A stretch of DNA of 50,938 nucleotides from a bacterium (GTDB lineage Bacteria > Bacillota > Clostridia > Lachnospirales > Lachnospiraceae). The position numbers were made by a program, and so were the translations under genes. Location: the NCBI GenBank assembly GCA_030539165.1, contig JAUNSO010000013.1, forward strand, positions 16,187 to 67,124, read 5' to 3'. Positions 42,352-50,741 of the stretch are shown here, one piece after another; the first letter of the stretch is position 1, and every line of letters starts with the position of its first letter. Under the pieces are notes generated by a model that searched no databases, had not been told where the DNA came from, and saw nothing but the letters and a program-made list of their open reading frames with translations.

Positions 42352-43181
42352 AAAAAGTAAAAAGCTTTATAAGTAGTTTTTTCATTAATGTTCCGATTAT
42401 GATTTTGTCCATAACCTGTATTTTCCCGGTGCTATGGCTATTGTACTCTTCTGTAAAAACTGATGCTGAGTTCACAATCAGTCCAAGTGCACTTCCGACA
42501 AAGATACACTTTGATAATTTTGTCAATGCATTCAAAAGAGCAAATTTTGGAACTTTCACATTTAACAGCTTATTTAACAGTTTAGTGAGTCTCGCCTTAG
42601 TGCTGTTCCTTTCTTTTATATTGGGTTATGTGTTATCGAGATATCGCTTCAGAGGACGGAACTTCATATATGGAGTTTTAATGGTTTCCATGATGATTCC
42701 GGTATATGCGTTGATTGTGCCTGTATTTATTCAGGAGAAAAATATGGGATTGTTGAATACAAGATTTGCCTTGATACCTGTTTATGTGGCATTGGAGCTC
42801 CCAACCTCAGTTTTTTTGGTAGACGGATATTTAAAGAGTATTTCTATCGATTTGGAGGATGCGGCTTCTATTGATGGGGCAGGAATGCTGAGAACCATGT
42901 TTACTATTATGATGCCGCTATGCAAGCCAATTCTATCTACTATCATTATTTTAACGTTCATGCATGTATGGAATGAATTTGCTTTTGCACAAGTTTTACT
43001 GACAGATGAGGGAATTAAAACAATCCCGATTGGTTTGACATATTTTACATCGCAGTATTCTACGAGTTATACATTGCTGCTTTCTGCACTTGCAATGGCA
43101 ACGATTCCTGTGATTGTTATTTATCTGTTTTTCTATAATAAGATTATGGAAGGTATGATGGCTGGTGCTATTAAAGGATAA
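42348..43181 (+). CDS. Sugar ABC transporter permease (MalG-like)
   Basis: 277 residues, six membrane helices. The EAA loop reads EDAASIDGAGMLRTMFTIMMPLCKP. It completes the channel with the gene before it. No ATP-binding subunit is encoded in the operon, so a shared MsmX/MsmK-type ATPase elsewhere in the genome is expected. Confidence 0.93.
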   Translation: MKKVKSFISSFFINVPIMILSITCIFPVLWLLYSSVKTDAEFTISPSALPTKIHFDNFVNAFKRANFGTFTFNSLFNSLVSLALVLFLSFILGYVLSRYRFRGRNFIYGVLMVSMMIPVYALIVPVFIQEKNMGLLNTRFALIPVYVALELPTSVFLVDGYLKSISIDLEDAASIDGAGMLRTMFTIMMPLCKPILSTIIILTFMHVWNEFAFAQVLLTDEGIKTIPIGLTYFTSQYSTSYTLLLSALAMATIPVIVIYLFFYNKIMEGMMAGAIKG

Positions 43182-43184
43182 AAT

Positions 43185-44141
43185 ATGGTTGATTGGAGAA
43201 AGATAGATAAGATTGATCCTTATGTAAGAATGATGAGACTAAAAAAAGCAGCGTCACTGACCGGAAAATGGCGTGACATTGATAATGTGTATACATATAT
43301 TGCTGCGGGAAGCGGAGATTTCATTGTAGATGGTATTCGGTATTCTCTTCATACCGGGAATGTGATTATTATGCCTCCTTATAAGACCCATCTTATCATA
43401 TCTAATGGGGATGAATCACTTGTGCAATATATTATGCATTTCGACTATTTTGAGAAGCCGGATCGTATACTACTGGAACATAAGGATGTTCTCGAAGAAA
43501 TGGATGACAAGATTGAAATTTCCTTGGAAGAACAATTGCTTGGAGAGAGTGTAACCATTGCGGAAATTCCGGATACGGAGAGAAATGATATTATGCGTGA
43601 TTATCTAAGCCTTATGCGAGAATTTGAAGAGAAGAGATATGGCCGAGGTATCATGCTGAAGTCGGGATGTGTGAATTTACTTGTAAAGACTTTACGTTGT
43701 TGTACAACACCGCAGGAGAGCCAAGTAGATAAAGATGCAAAGAAAACGAAGTCTTGGATTCATATCGAGAAAACCATTGAATATCTTCACAGTACATCTG
43801 AAATACCGGATAATGATACAATTGCAGATTATATAGGTGTCTCTCCAAACTATCTGACAAAGGTATTTCAAGAATATCTTGGAATGTCATTACACAGATA
43901 TATTATGAATATTACGATAGAAAGAGCACAGCAAATACTATTGTCAGGAAAAGCAAATATTACTGAGACAGCTGAAAAGTGTGGATTTTCCAGTATTCAT
44001 GTGTTCAGTAAAACATTTAGAAATATGGTGGGAATATCGCCAAGCGAATTCATTAATCGAAGTGTAAGCAGAGAGCAATTGGTAGTGAGTATGCAGGATT
44101 TGACAAATGAAAATTTAGAAAGCAAAAAGAACAAAGAGTAA
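43185..44141 (+). CDS. AraC family regulator with cupin sensor domain
   Basis: 318 residues. The N-terminal ~150 are a cupin-like AraC-binding fold (YIAAGSGDFIVDGIRYSLHTGNVIIMPPYKTH). The C-terminal ~100 are two helix-turn-helix motifs with ADYIGVSPNYLTKVFQEYLGMSLHRYI and the family signature around ETAEKCGFSSIHVFSKTFRNMVGISPSEF. It should bind a sugar and control this operon. It starts 3 nt after the permease stop and is embedded in the operon. Confidence 0.92.
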   Translation: MVDWRKIDKIDPYVRMMRLKKAASLTGKWRDIDNVYTYIAAGSGDFIVDGIRYSLHTGNVIIMPPYKTHLIISNGDESLVQYIMHFDYFEKPDRILLEHKDVLEEMDDKIEISLEEQLLGESVTIAEIPDTERNDIMRDYLSLMREFEEKRYGRGIMLKSGCVNLLVKTLRCCTTPQESQVDKDAKKTKSWIHIEKTIEYLHSTSEIPDNDTIADYIGVSPNYLTKVFQEYLGMSLHRYIMNITIERAQQILLSGKANITETAEKCGFSSIHVFSKTFRNMVGISPSEFINRSVSREQLVVSMQDLTNENLESKKNKE

Positions 44142-44180
44142 AAAGAAAGGTACTGTAGTGATACAGGATAAGGAAAGAAT

Positions 44181-46223
44181 ATGTGGATAGAAGGAAATTA
44201 CAGACGAAATTTAATGGACATGCATATTGATGATTGGAATCCTGAATTTCTTACAAAGATAAATGTAGATGAATATGTAGAGGCATTAAAGGATGCGGGA
44301 ATACAGGCGGCTATGGTGAAGGGAAAGCCGCATACAGGTCTTTGCTATTATCCTACGAAAATAGGAAGAATGCATAAGGGGTTAAAGGGGTTTGATTTCT
44401 TTGGAACGATGATTCAGAAGTGTCATGAGAACGATATTGCAGTCATAGCGTATTTTACACAGATTTTTGACAATTGGGCATACGACGAACATCCGGATTG
44501 GAGAGTAATTACCGGTGACGGAAAAAACATGCGGGAATATCGTGGTAAGCCTGATTTTAAAACCGGCAGGTATGGAATTGTATGTCCGAATAATCAGGAT
44601 TATAGAGCATACGTAAAAGCCTGTCTTACTGAAATGAATACGATGTATGATTTCGAAGGCATGTTTTTAGATATGACCTTTTGGCCGGAAGTATGCTATT
44701 GCCCAAGCTGCAGAAAACGATATCTAAAAGAGACTGGAAAAGAGTTGCCACGTACGGTAGATTGGAATGACCCAGACTGGAAAGAATTTGTATACATCAG
44801 AGAAAAATGGATGGCGGATTATGCAGAATTTGCCACACAGTGTGTGAAAGTAATTCATCCTGAAGTGACGATTGAACATCAATTTTCCAGAATTACTGGC
44901 AGCTGGGTGGATGGAAGCACGGAGTTGCTCACCAATGCAGTAGACTATGCCGGTGGCGATTACTATGGCGGATTCCTGCAGCAGACCTTTATAAATAAAT
45001 ACTATAAGAACACATCGCCCAATTTACCGTTTATTTATCATACTTCCAGGTGCGATCCGGAGCTGGTATTTCATACTACAACAAAATCCGAAGAAGAGCT
45101 GCTGCTTCATGTAATTACTGCCCTGATGCATAACGGTGCATTTTTGTTGGTGGATGCAATTAACCCAGATGGCAGCATTGTACCGGAAGTTTATCATGGA
45201 TTGATGAAAAAAATCTACAGCGAGACGAGTACTTATGAAAAGTATATCAATGGAAATCTGGTGCATGATGCTTTTGTGTGGTTTGCGACACATGCAAAAT
45301 ATGATCCAAATGAGAACGGAATTCAGGTGATGAAGAAGAACTTTCAGCCGAAGTATTATTTAGAGGGACCAATCGGAGCTGCATCTATTTTAAGGGAAAA
45401 CAACATTCCGTTTGATGTTATTGGTTCTAAAAAAATTCAGTCAGAAACAGCAGAGGTTATGATTATCTCGCATGTTGCATCTATACGGGATGAAGAGATG
45501 GATGACATTGAAAAGTATTTAGAAAAAGGAGGCAACCTGTATATTAGCGGGCCGATAGCCAATGACAGGCTTCAGAAGCTACTTGGTGTAAAGGTTACCG
45601 GAAGAACAGCTCATGATTTTACATATATGAGCCCTTCTGATGCAGGAAAAGAGCTGTTTGACGGATTTACAGATAAGACACCGTTAACTGTTGCCATGCA
45701 TCAGACAGAAATTGAAATTGTGGATGACAGCAATCTTACAGTGCTTGCTACACAGACACTGCCGTATACGATGACAAATACATATGAATTTGCAGCAATT
45801 CACTCTAATCCGCCTGGAATTTATACGGATAAGCCATGTGCAATTCAAAAAAAGGTTGGAAACAGTAAGATTATATGGGTAGCAGCGCCTATTGAAATGT
45901 CAAAACCATATATGAGCAGACAGGTATTTCGAAGAATGATACAGAGTCTGGCAGGAGAACCTTCCTTTACGTCCAATGCTCCTAAATTTGTGGAGGTTTT
46001 ATGCTGGATAAAGGATGAAAAGACATACTTCGGTGTGATAAATGAGCAGGAGGAATCTCCGATTGCACCTATGTATGACATTTATATTGATATAAAAATG
46101 ACAGATAAAAAGGCTTACATGTTGCCGGATAAGCAGGTATTGAAATCTGAGACAACCAAGGACGGCATGACAAGAATTTATTTACCAAAACTGAATGTGT
46201 TCCAGATGCTTGTACTGGAGTAG
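44181..46223 (+). CDS. GHL6-like glycoside hydrolase with trimerization-like C-terminal domain
   Basis: 680 residues, no signal peptide. Residues 1-~370 are an (alpha/beta)8 barrel of the GHL6/alpha-amylase-like kind: WAYDEHPDWRVI, then YDFEGMFLDMTFWP, a C-x2-C pair in CYCPSC and the acidic EHQFSR strand. Residues ~385-500 resemble a beta-galactosidase trimerization (glutamine-amidotransferase-like) domain. Asp in FLDMTFW is a candidate nucleophile. Its neighbours, L-fucose isomerase and a ketose 3-epimerase, suggest it releases a deoxy-sugar or similar monosaccharide inside the cell. Such proteins are sometimes annotated as alpha-L-fucosidase; the specificity is unproven. Confidence 0.78.
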   Translation: MWIEGNYRRNLMDMHIDDWNPEFLTKINVDEYVEALKDAGIQAAMVKGKPHTGLCYYPTKIGRMHKGLKGFDFFGTMIQKCHENDIAVIAYFTQIFDNWAYDEHPDWRVITGDGKNMREYRGKPDFKTGRYGIVCPNNQDYRAYVKACLTEMNTMYDFEGMFLDMTFWPEVCYCPSCRKRYLKETGKELPRTVDWNDPDWKEFVYIREKWMADYAEFATQCVKVIHPEVTIEHQFSRITGSWVDGSTELLTNAVDYAGGDYYGGFLQQTFINKYYKNTSPNLPFIYHTSRCDPELVFHTTTKSEEELLLHVITALMHNGAFLLVDAINPDGSIVPEVYHGLMKKIYSETSTYEKYINGNLVHDAFVWFATHAKYDPNENGIQVMKKNFQPKYYLEGPIGAASILRENNIPFDVIGSKKIQSETAEVMIISHVASIRDEEMDDIEKYLEKGGNLYISGPIANDRLQKLLGVKVTGRTAHDFTYMSPSDAGKELFDGFTDKTPLTVAMHQTEIEIVDDSNLTVLATQTLPYTMTNTYEFAAIHSNPPGIYTDKPCAIQKKVGNSKIIWVAAPIEMSKPYMSRQVFRRMIQSLAGEPSFTSNAPKFVEVLCWIKDEKTYFGVINEQEESPIAPMYDIYIDIKMTDKKAYMLPDKQVLKSETTKDGMTRIYLPKLNVFQMLVLE

Positions 46224-46258
46224 TAAACAAAATTGCAGAGAAAGGTATGGTGATCAGT

Positions 46259-47155
46259 GTGAAGTATGGAATTTATTTTGCTTATTGGGAACAGGAATGG
46301 GGTGTTGACCAAAAGAAATATATCGAAAAGGTTAAGAAGTTAGGTTTTGATATTCTTGAGATATCCTGTGCAATGCTGAAAAATATTTCTCAGCAGGAAC
46401 TGACAGAATTGCGAAAGATGGCAGAGGATAATGGTATCGTGCTTACTGCGGGCTATGGACCAGGACCACAGGAAAACCTGGCAAGTAATAATCCGGACAT
46501 TGTTAAAAATGCGATTGCATTCTACACAGATATCCTGAAAAAACTGGAAATACTTCAGATTCATACACTCGGTGGAGGAATTTACTCCTACTGGCCTGTA
46601 GATTACAGTAAAGCCATTGATAAAGCAGGAGACTGGAAGCGCGCGGTGGAAAATGTAAGAACAGTTGGAAAAATTTCAGGTTCTTGTGGCGTGGATTACT
46701 GTCTGGAAGTACTTAATCGATTTGAAGGATACCTGTTGAATACTTGCAGTGAGTGTAAACAATTTGTAGAAGAAGTAGATGTACCGGCAGTGAAGATCAT
46801 GCTGGATACCTTTCATATGAATATTGAAGAAGACAGTATGTGCAATGCGATTCTTTTAGCGGGAGATAAACTGGGACATTTCCATGTCGGAGAGAATAAT
46901 CGAAGAGTTCCAGGAAAAGGAAGTCTGCCATGGTATGAAATCGGAGCAGCACTAAGAAAAATTCATTACGATAAAACGATTGTAATGGAGCCTTTTGTAA
47001 AAAGCGGTGGCGGTATTGGCAGTGATATTAAAGTATGGAGAGACTTAAGCCATGGTGCATCTATCGAACAGTTGGATGAGGATGCAAAAAAATCTGTTGC
47101 TTATTTACGATATGTATTCAGTGGACCGAATTCTGACTATACAACAGAAGCATAA
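46259..47155 (+). CDS. D-tagatose/D-psicose 3-epimerase family sugar epimerase
   Basis: 298 residues; the protein reads VKYGIYFAYWEQEWGVDQKKYIEK at the start and closely follows clostridial D-psicose 3-epimerases. The metal ligands are present in order: Glu in LEVLNRFE, Asp in MLDTFHMN, His in GHFHVGENNR, Glu in VMEPFV. These enzymes interconvert ketoses at C3. The GTG at 46259 matches family N-termini; an ATG four codons earlier lies too close to the AGAGAAAGG ribosome site but cannot be excluded. With FucI next to it, the likely substrate is a 6-deoxy-ketose, which is inference. Confidence 0.9.
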   Translation: MKYGIYFAYWEQEWGVDQKKYIEKVKKLGFDILEISCAMLKNISQQELTELRKMAEDNGIVLTAGYGPGPQENLASNNPDIVKNAIAFYTDILKKLEILQIHTLGGGIYSYWPVDYSKAIDKAGDWKRAVENVRTVGKISGSCGVDYCLEVLNRFEGYLLNTCSECKQFVEEVDVPAVKIMLDTFHMNIEEDSMCNAILLAGDKLGHFHVGENNRRVPGKGSLPWYEIGAALRKIHYDKTIVMEPFVKSGGGIGSDIKVWRDLSHGASIEQLDEDAKKSVAYLRYVFSGPNSDYTTEA

Positions 47156-47179
47156 CAGGGAAGGGAGGCATAAAGTAAT

Positions 47180-48946
47180 ATGAAGAATTATCCCAAAATT
47201 GGAATCAGACCGATCGTAGATTCTCGTAGACTGGGCATCAGAGATTCTCTGGAAGAAAAAGTAAAAGATATGGTAACAGCAGTCAAAGAACTTATAGAAA
47301 ACAATGTCAGATATGTAGATGGAACACCTATTCAAGTCGTGATTTTCACAGGAAGCATTGCGGGTGGAGAAGAAGCAGCCAGATGTGAAGCAGAATTTCA
47401 GAAACAGAATGTGGTTGCTACGTTGAGCGTAACACCGAGCTGGTGCTATCCGTTAGAAACAATTGACTTAAACCCTCTTACAATAAAAGCAATCTGGGGT
47501 TTCAACGGAACACAGAGACCGGGGGCTGTCTATCTTGCTTCAGCAATGGCAGCATACAATCAGATGAAGTTACCTTGCTTTTCTATTTACGGAAGAGACG
47601 TACAAGATATGGAAGACAGTGGAATTACACCTGACGTAGAAGAAAAGCTGCTGAGGTTTGCAAGATGTGCAATTGCAGTCGGACAGCTGAGAAATAAGTC
47701 CTATGTAGGATTTGGCTCTGTTTCTATGGGTATCATGGGTTCATTTTTGGATCCTTCCTTCTATATTCATTACCTTGGAATGCGCCCTGAATGGGTTGAT
47801 ATGACAGAGATATTGAGGCGAATGGAATATGGTATTTACAATATGGATGAATATGAAAGAGCACTGAAATGGGTAAGAGAAAACTGCAAGGAGGGACAAG
47901 ATCCAAATCCACCAGAACGTGCCCACAGCAGGGAAGAGAAAGACCGAGAATGGGAAGCTGTTGTCAAGATGACATTGATTATGAGAGATGTAATGTTAGG
48001 CAATGAAAAGCTGGAAGCTATGGGATTTAAAGAAGAGGCGTTAGGAAGAAATGGACTGTTTGGCGGATTCCAGGGACAGAGAATGTGGACGGATTATAAG
48101 CCAAATGGTGATTTTACAGAGGCAATTCTAAACTCTTCCTTTGATTGGAATGGGAAAAAGCAGCCAACAGTATTTGCCACGGAAAACGATAATTTGAATG
48201 GACTTGCTATGATGTTTGGTAATTTGCTTACAGGAAAAGCAAGCGGATTTTCAGATGTGCGCTGCTACTGGAGTCCGGAGGCTGTGGAACGTGTTACAGG
48301 ATGGAAACCTGAAGGAAAGGCAGCTGACGGATTTATCCATCTGATTAATTCAGGTTCCACCTGTCTTGATGCTACAGGAGTATGCAAAAATGAAGAAAAT
48401 GAACCTGTTATGAAATCCTGGTGGGACATGGAAGAAAAAGATATTAATGCCTGTCTTAAAGCAACTGATTGGTGTCCGGCAGAGTTATGCCAATTTAGAG
48501 GCGGCGGGTATTCTTCTCATTTTAAAACTGATGCACAAATGCCACTGACAATGGTAAGAGTGAATCTGGTAGAGGAAAAGGGTCCTGTATTACAAATAGC
48601 AGAAGGCTACAGCATTATATTACCGGAAGAAGTGCATGAAAAAATTGATGCACGTACTGACCCTACCTGGCCAACTACATGGTTTGTACCAAGAACTACC
48701 GGTAAAGGCGCATTTAAAGATGTCTATACAGTCATGGCAAATTGGGGTGCTAACCATGGAGCATTCATCTATGGACATATCGGCGCTGATTTGATAACTC
48801 TTGCTTCGATGTTACGAATTCCTGTTGTCATGCATAATGTGACAAGCAATCAAATATTCAGACCACATGTTTGGAGCTCTTTCGGAACGGATAGTTTGGA
48901 AACAGCAGATGCGGAAGCTTGTAAGGCATTTGGACCAATGTACTGA
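47180..48946 (+). CDS. fucI: L-fucose isomerase
   Basis: 588 residues that align along the whole length with E. coli FucI (591 aa). Shared segments: KIGIRPIVDSRRLGIRDSLEE, AIWGFNGTQRPGAVYLASAMAA, GFQGQRMWTDY, LNSSFDWNG, ATENDNLNGLAM, YWSPEAVERVTG, WPTTWF and MANWGANHG. Active-site Glu in ATENDN, Asp in FSDVR and His in ANHGAF are present. It converts L-fucose to L-fuculose and usually also accepts D-arabinose. GGGAGG precedes the ATG. No fuculokinase or fuculose-phosphate aldolase is in the window. Confidence 0.96.
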   Translation: MKNYPKIGIRPIVDSRRLGIRDSLEEKVKDMVTAVKELIENNVRYVDGTPIQVVIFTGSIAGGEEAARCEAEFQKQNVVATLSVTPSWCYPLETIDLNPLTIKAIWGFNGTQRPGAVYLASAMAAYNQMKLPCFSIYGRDVQDMEDSGITPDVEEKLLRFARCAIAVGQLRNKSYVGFGSVSMGIMGSFLDPSFYIHYLGMRPEWVDMTEILRRMEYGIYNMDEYERALKWVRENCKEGQDPNPPERAHSREEKDREWEAVVKMTLIMRDVMLGNEKLEAMGFKEEALGRNGLFGGFQGQRMWTDYKPNGDFTEAILNSSFDWNGKKQPTVFATENDNLNGLAMMFGNLLTGKASGFSDVRCYWSPEAVERVTGWKPEGKAADGFIHLINSGSTCLDATGVCKNEENEPVMKSWWDMEEKDINACLKATDWCPAELCQFRGGGYSSHFKTDAQMPLTMVRVNLVEEKGPVLQIAEGYSIILPEEVHEKIDARTDPTWPTTWFVPRTTGKGAFKDVYTVMANWGANHGAFIYGHIGADLITLASMLRIPVVMHNVTSNQIFRPHVWSSFGTDSLETADAEACKAFGPMY

Positions 48947-48976
48947 TAAAAAGATAGACAAATACTATGAATTACT

Positions 48977-49030
48977 AATACCGACATTCAAATACTGAAT
49001 ATGATCAGACAAAGAATGTCGGTATTTTTA
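48977..49030 (+). terminator. Strong terminator closing the fucose-type operon
   Basis: AATACCGACATTC and GAATGTCGGTATT form a perfect 13-bp stem around a ~24-nt loop, followed by TTTTAA, 31 nt after the fucI stop. Confidence 0.9.
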
Positions 49031-49569
49031 ATGCAAAGAATTCTTAGCTTTTCTGAGGAATTAAAAAAGAAAGAAAAAGGAGTAGTAAAAACCTCGTAGT
49101 TTTACTACTATCGACGGCTACGTTTTGCTTAGATTCACAACATTTTGCAGAATGTACCACAGTTTCTTTGAAAGAGAAAAATCTTTAAAACGTCTGCAAA
49201 AACTGGTGAAATATGGAATTACCAAGCATTTTGAAAGAGAAAAATCACATGATAAAAGAACTTTTTATTTGCCACGACAGAATAGATGTGTAGTTTACAG
49301 AACTTCGCAAGAGTTGGAGGTATCTCGACAAATTACGGCAGATGGAAAAGGGAGAGACTATGGAAAGACGACGAATGACTGAGTAGAGACGATAAAACCG
49401 ATTGAATTTGAAATCAGGATGCCCTTGCAAAGATGCAGGGGTATTTACTTTTGAATGGAGTAAACAGGATATTTCATTCAAAAGTAAACTGGAATTTAAA
49501 GCTATATTGACGTTTACGCTTGATTCAAATAAAATAATAAGCATAAAAGACAATAAGGAGGAAATCCAT
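49031..49569. other. 540-bp stretch without a supported gene; contains hairpins and a 17-bp direct repeat
   Basis: Visible elements are a perfect 9-bp inverted repeat GTAGTAAAA/TTTTACTAC (49082-49108); two identical 17-bp copies of TTTGAAAGAGAAAAATC (49167-49183 and 49230-49246, start-to-start 63 bp); and a 10-bp hairpin with two wobbles (49419-49444) followed by TTACTTTTG, like a terminator. An 85-codon open frame across the repeats has no ribosome site and no family resemblance. This may be a decayed gene or a small RNA locus. Confidence 0.5.
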
Positions 49570-50163
49570 ATGGGAGCAACTGATGAAATAATGAAGATGG
49601 CAAAGTGTCATAATAGTACAGTTACAACGGCAATGGTTGTTGCTGCTGGGTTTTCTCGTGGAAATTTGAAGTATCTTGTAGACAAAGGGATGCTTGAAAA
49701 ATCGGCAAGAGGCGTCTATATTTTGCCAGAAGTATGGGAAGATGAGATTTTTAATTTGCAAAATCGCTTTAAACGAGGGATTTTTTCTGGAGAAACAGCT
49801 TTATTTTTATGGGATTTAACAGATCGAACGCCTAACGTTTATTCTATGACTTTTCCTATGAATTATAATGTGACGAATCCAAAAGGAGAAAAAATTAAAT
49901 GTACACAGTGCAAAGCAGAGTGGTATAAAATCGGCATAGAGAAAGTTCAGACGCCTGGAGAAAATATGGTAGAGGCATATAGTAAAGAAAGAACACTATG
50001 TGATATATTACGCCCCAATAGTACAGCGGATATACAGATTGTATCGGAAAGTTTTAAAAGATACACAGCAGAAAAAAAGAGAAATATTCCTCTATTATCG
50101 GAGTATGCAAAGTTGTTTAAAGTAGAAGCAAAGCTGAGAAGCTATCTAGAGGTGTTGTTATGA
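49570..50163 (+). CDS. AbiEi-type antitoxin / transcriptional repressor
   Basis: 197 residues. The N-terminal winged helix reads TVTTAMVVAAGFSRGNLKYLVDKGMLEKSARGVYILPE, typical of AbiEi/AbiEi_4. The C-terminal part has FSGETALFLWDLTDRTPNVYSMTFP and YSKERTLCDILRP, both AbiEi hallmarks. AbiEi represses the operon and neutralises the AbiEii nucleotidyltransferase. GGAGG precedes the ATG. The stop overlaps the ATG of a vestigial abiEii (ATGA), the normal operon geometry. Confidence 0.92.
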   Translation: MGATDEIMKMAKCHNSTVTTAMVVAAGFSRGNLKYLVDKGMLEKSARGVYILPEVWEDEIFNLQNRFKRGIFSGETALFLWDLTDRTPNVYSMTFPMNYNVTNPKGEKIKCTQCKAEWYKIGIEKVQTPGENMVEAYSKERTLCDILRPNSTADIQIVSESFKRYTAEKKRNIPLLSEYAKLFKVEAKLRSYLEVLL

Positions 50164-50216
50164 AAAATGCAATGCAAACTGAAAAAATTTTAATTGGAGA
50201 AATGTTGGTGAAATGA
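50160..50216 (+). pseudogene. Vestigial 5' end of the AbiEii toxin gene
   Basis: The ATG overlaps the AbiEi stop, as in intact abiE operons. The first residues, MKNAMQ, match the start of AbiEii, but a TGA ends the frame after 18 codons and the rest of the ~280-residue nucleotidyltransferase is absent. The antitoxin is therefore left without its toxin here. Confidence 0.6.
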
Positions 50217-50284
50217 TAAATGGTAATTCTTTTCAAAAGTACATTTATTGGTTATAATAAGAAAAACGGATAGGGATGAAAACT

Positions 50285-50626
50285 ATGTGTACACAAAGTG
50301 AATTGGACGTCATTACAAAAATGATTGCTAAGATTTATAGAGAATGCTATGGCGAGCACTTAGTTTCTGTGTATTTATACGGCTCCTATGCCAGAAAAGA
50401 TAATGATAATGAGTCAGATATCGATATGGTTGCTATCGTCGATGAAACCAGAGAAAAAGCGGATGAAACCCTGAAGAGGGTATGGGATGAATCTTTTGAA
50501 GTTGCATACGACCATGATGTAGTTATTTCACCAACTGTTATCCCGTATTCCGAATTTGAATCAATGAAACATGACTTACCTTATTATAGGAATATCATGA
50601 ATGAGGGGGTGGAAATCAGTGCATAG
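50285..50626 (+). CDS. MntA-like minimal nucleotidyltransferase (antitoxin of a MNT/HEPN pair)
   Basis: 113 residues. The active-site signature GSx10DxD is exact in GSYARKDNDNESDIDM. The rest is a compact Pol-beta-type fold (DHDVVISPTVIPY supplies the third acidic strand). In MntA/HepT modules this protein adenylylates the HEPN RNase and so silences it. The ATG at 50285 has AGGG at good spacing; an ATG three codons earlier sits directly on the ribosome site. The next gene, overlapping by 8 nt, is a truncated HEPN. Confidence 0.88.
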   Translation: MCTQSELDVITKMIAKIYRECYGEHLVSVYLYGSYARKDNDNESDIDMVAIVDETREKADETLKRVWDESFEVAYDHDVVISPTVIPYSEFESMKHDLPYYRNIMNEGVEISA

Positions 50627-50741
50627 TGAAACACAAATCAGCCTTGCAATACATAGATTAGGCTCTGCGAAGGAAAAACTTGAAGCATCAAAATTACTTT
50701 TATCCGGAGGATTATATAAAGATTCAATAGGTCGTTATTAA
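50619..50741 (+). pseudogene. Truncated HEPN (HepT-like) toxin gene, 5' part only
   Basis: GTG start with GGGGGT upstream gives 40 residues. The helix AKEKLEASKLLLSGGLYKDSIGRY is the first HEPN helix pair ('A-e-L-aA--LL--g-y-dSvnrAYYa'), then TAA. The catalytic Rx4-6H motif and the rest of the ~130-residue protein are missing, so the RNase is not made. Confidence 0.65.

Noticed and set aside
49125..49382. 85-codon open frame between fucI and abiEi
   Set aside because: No ribosome site, two copies of a 17-bp repeat inside, no family resemblance. Reported as a non-coding stretch.
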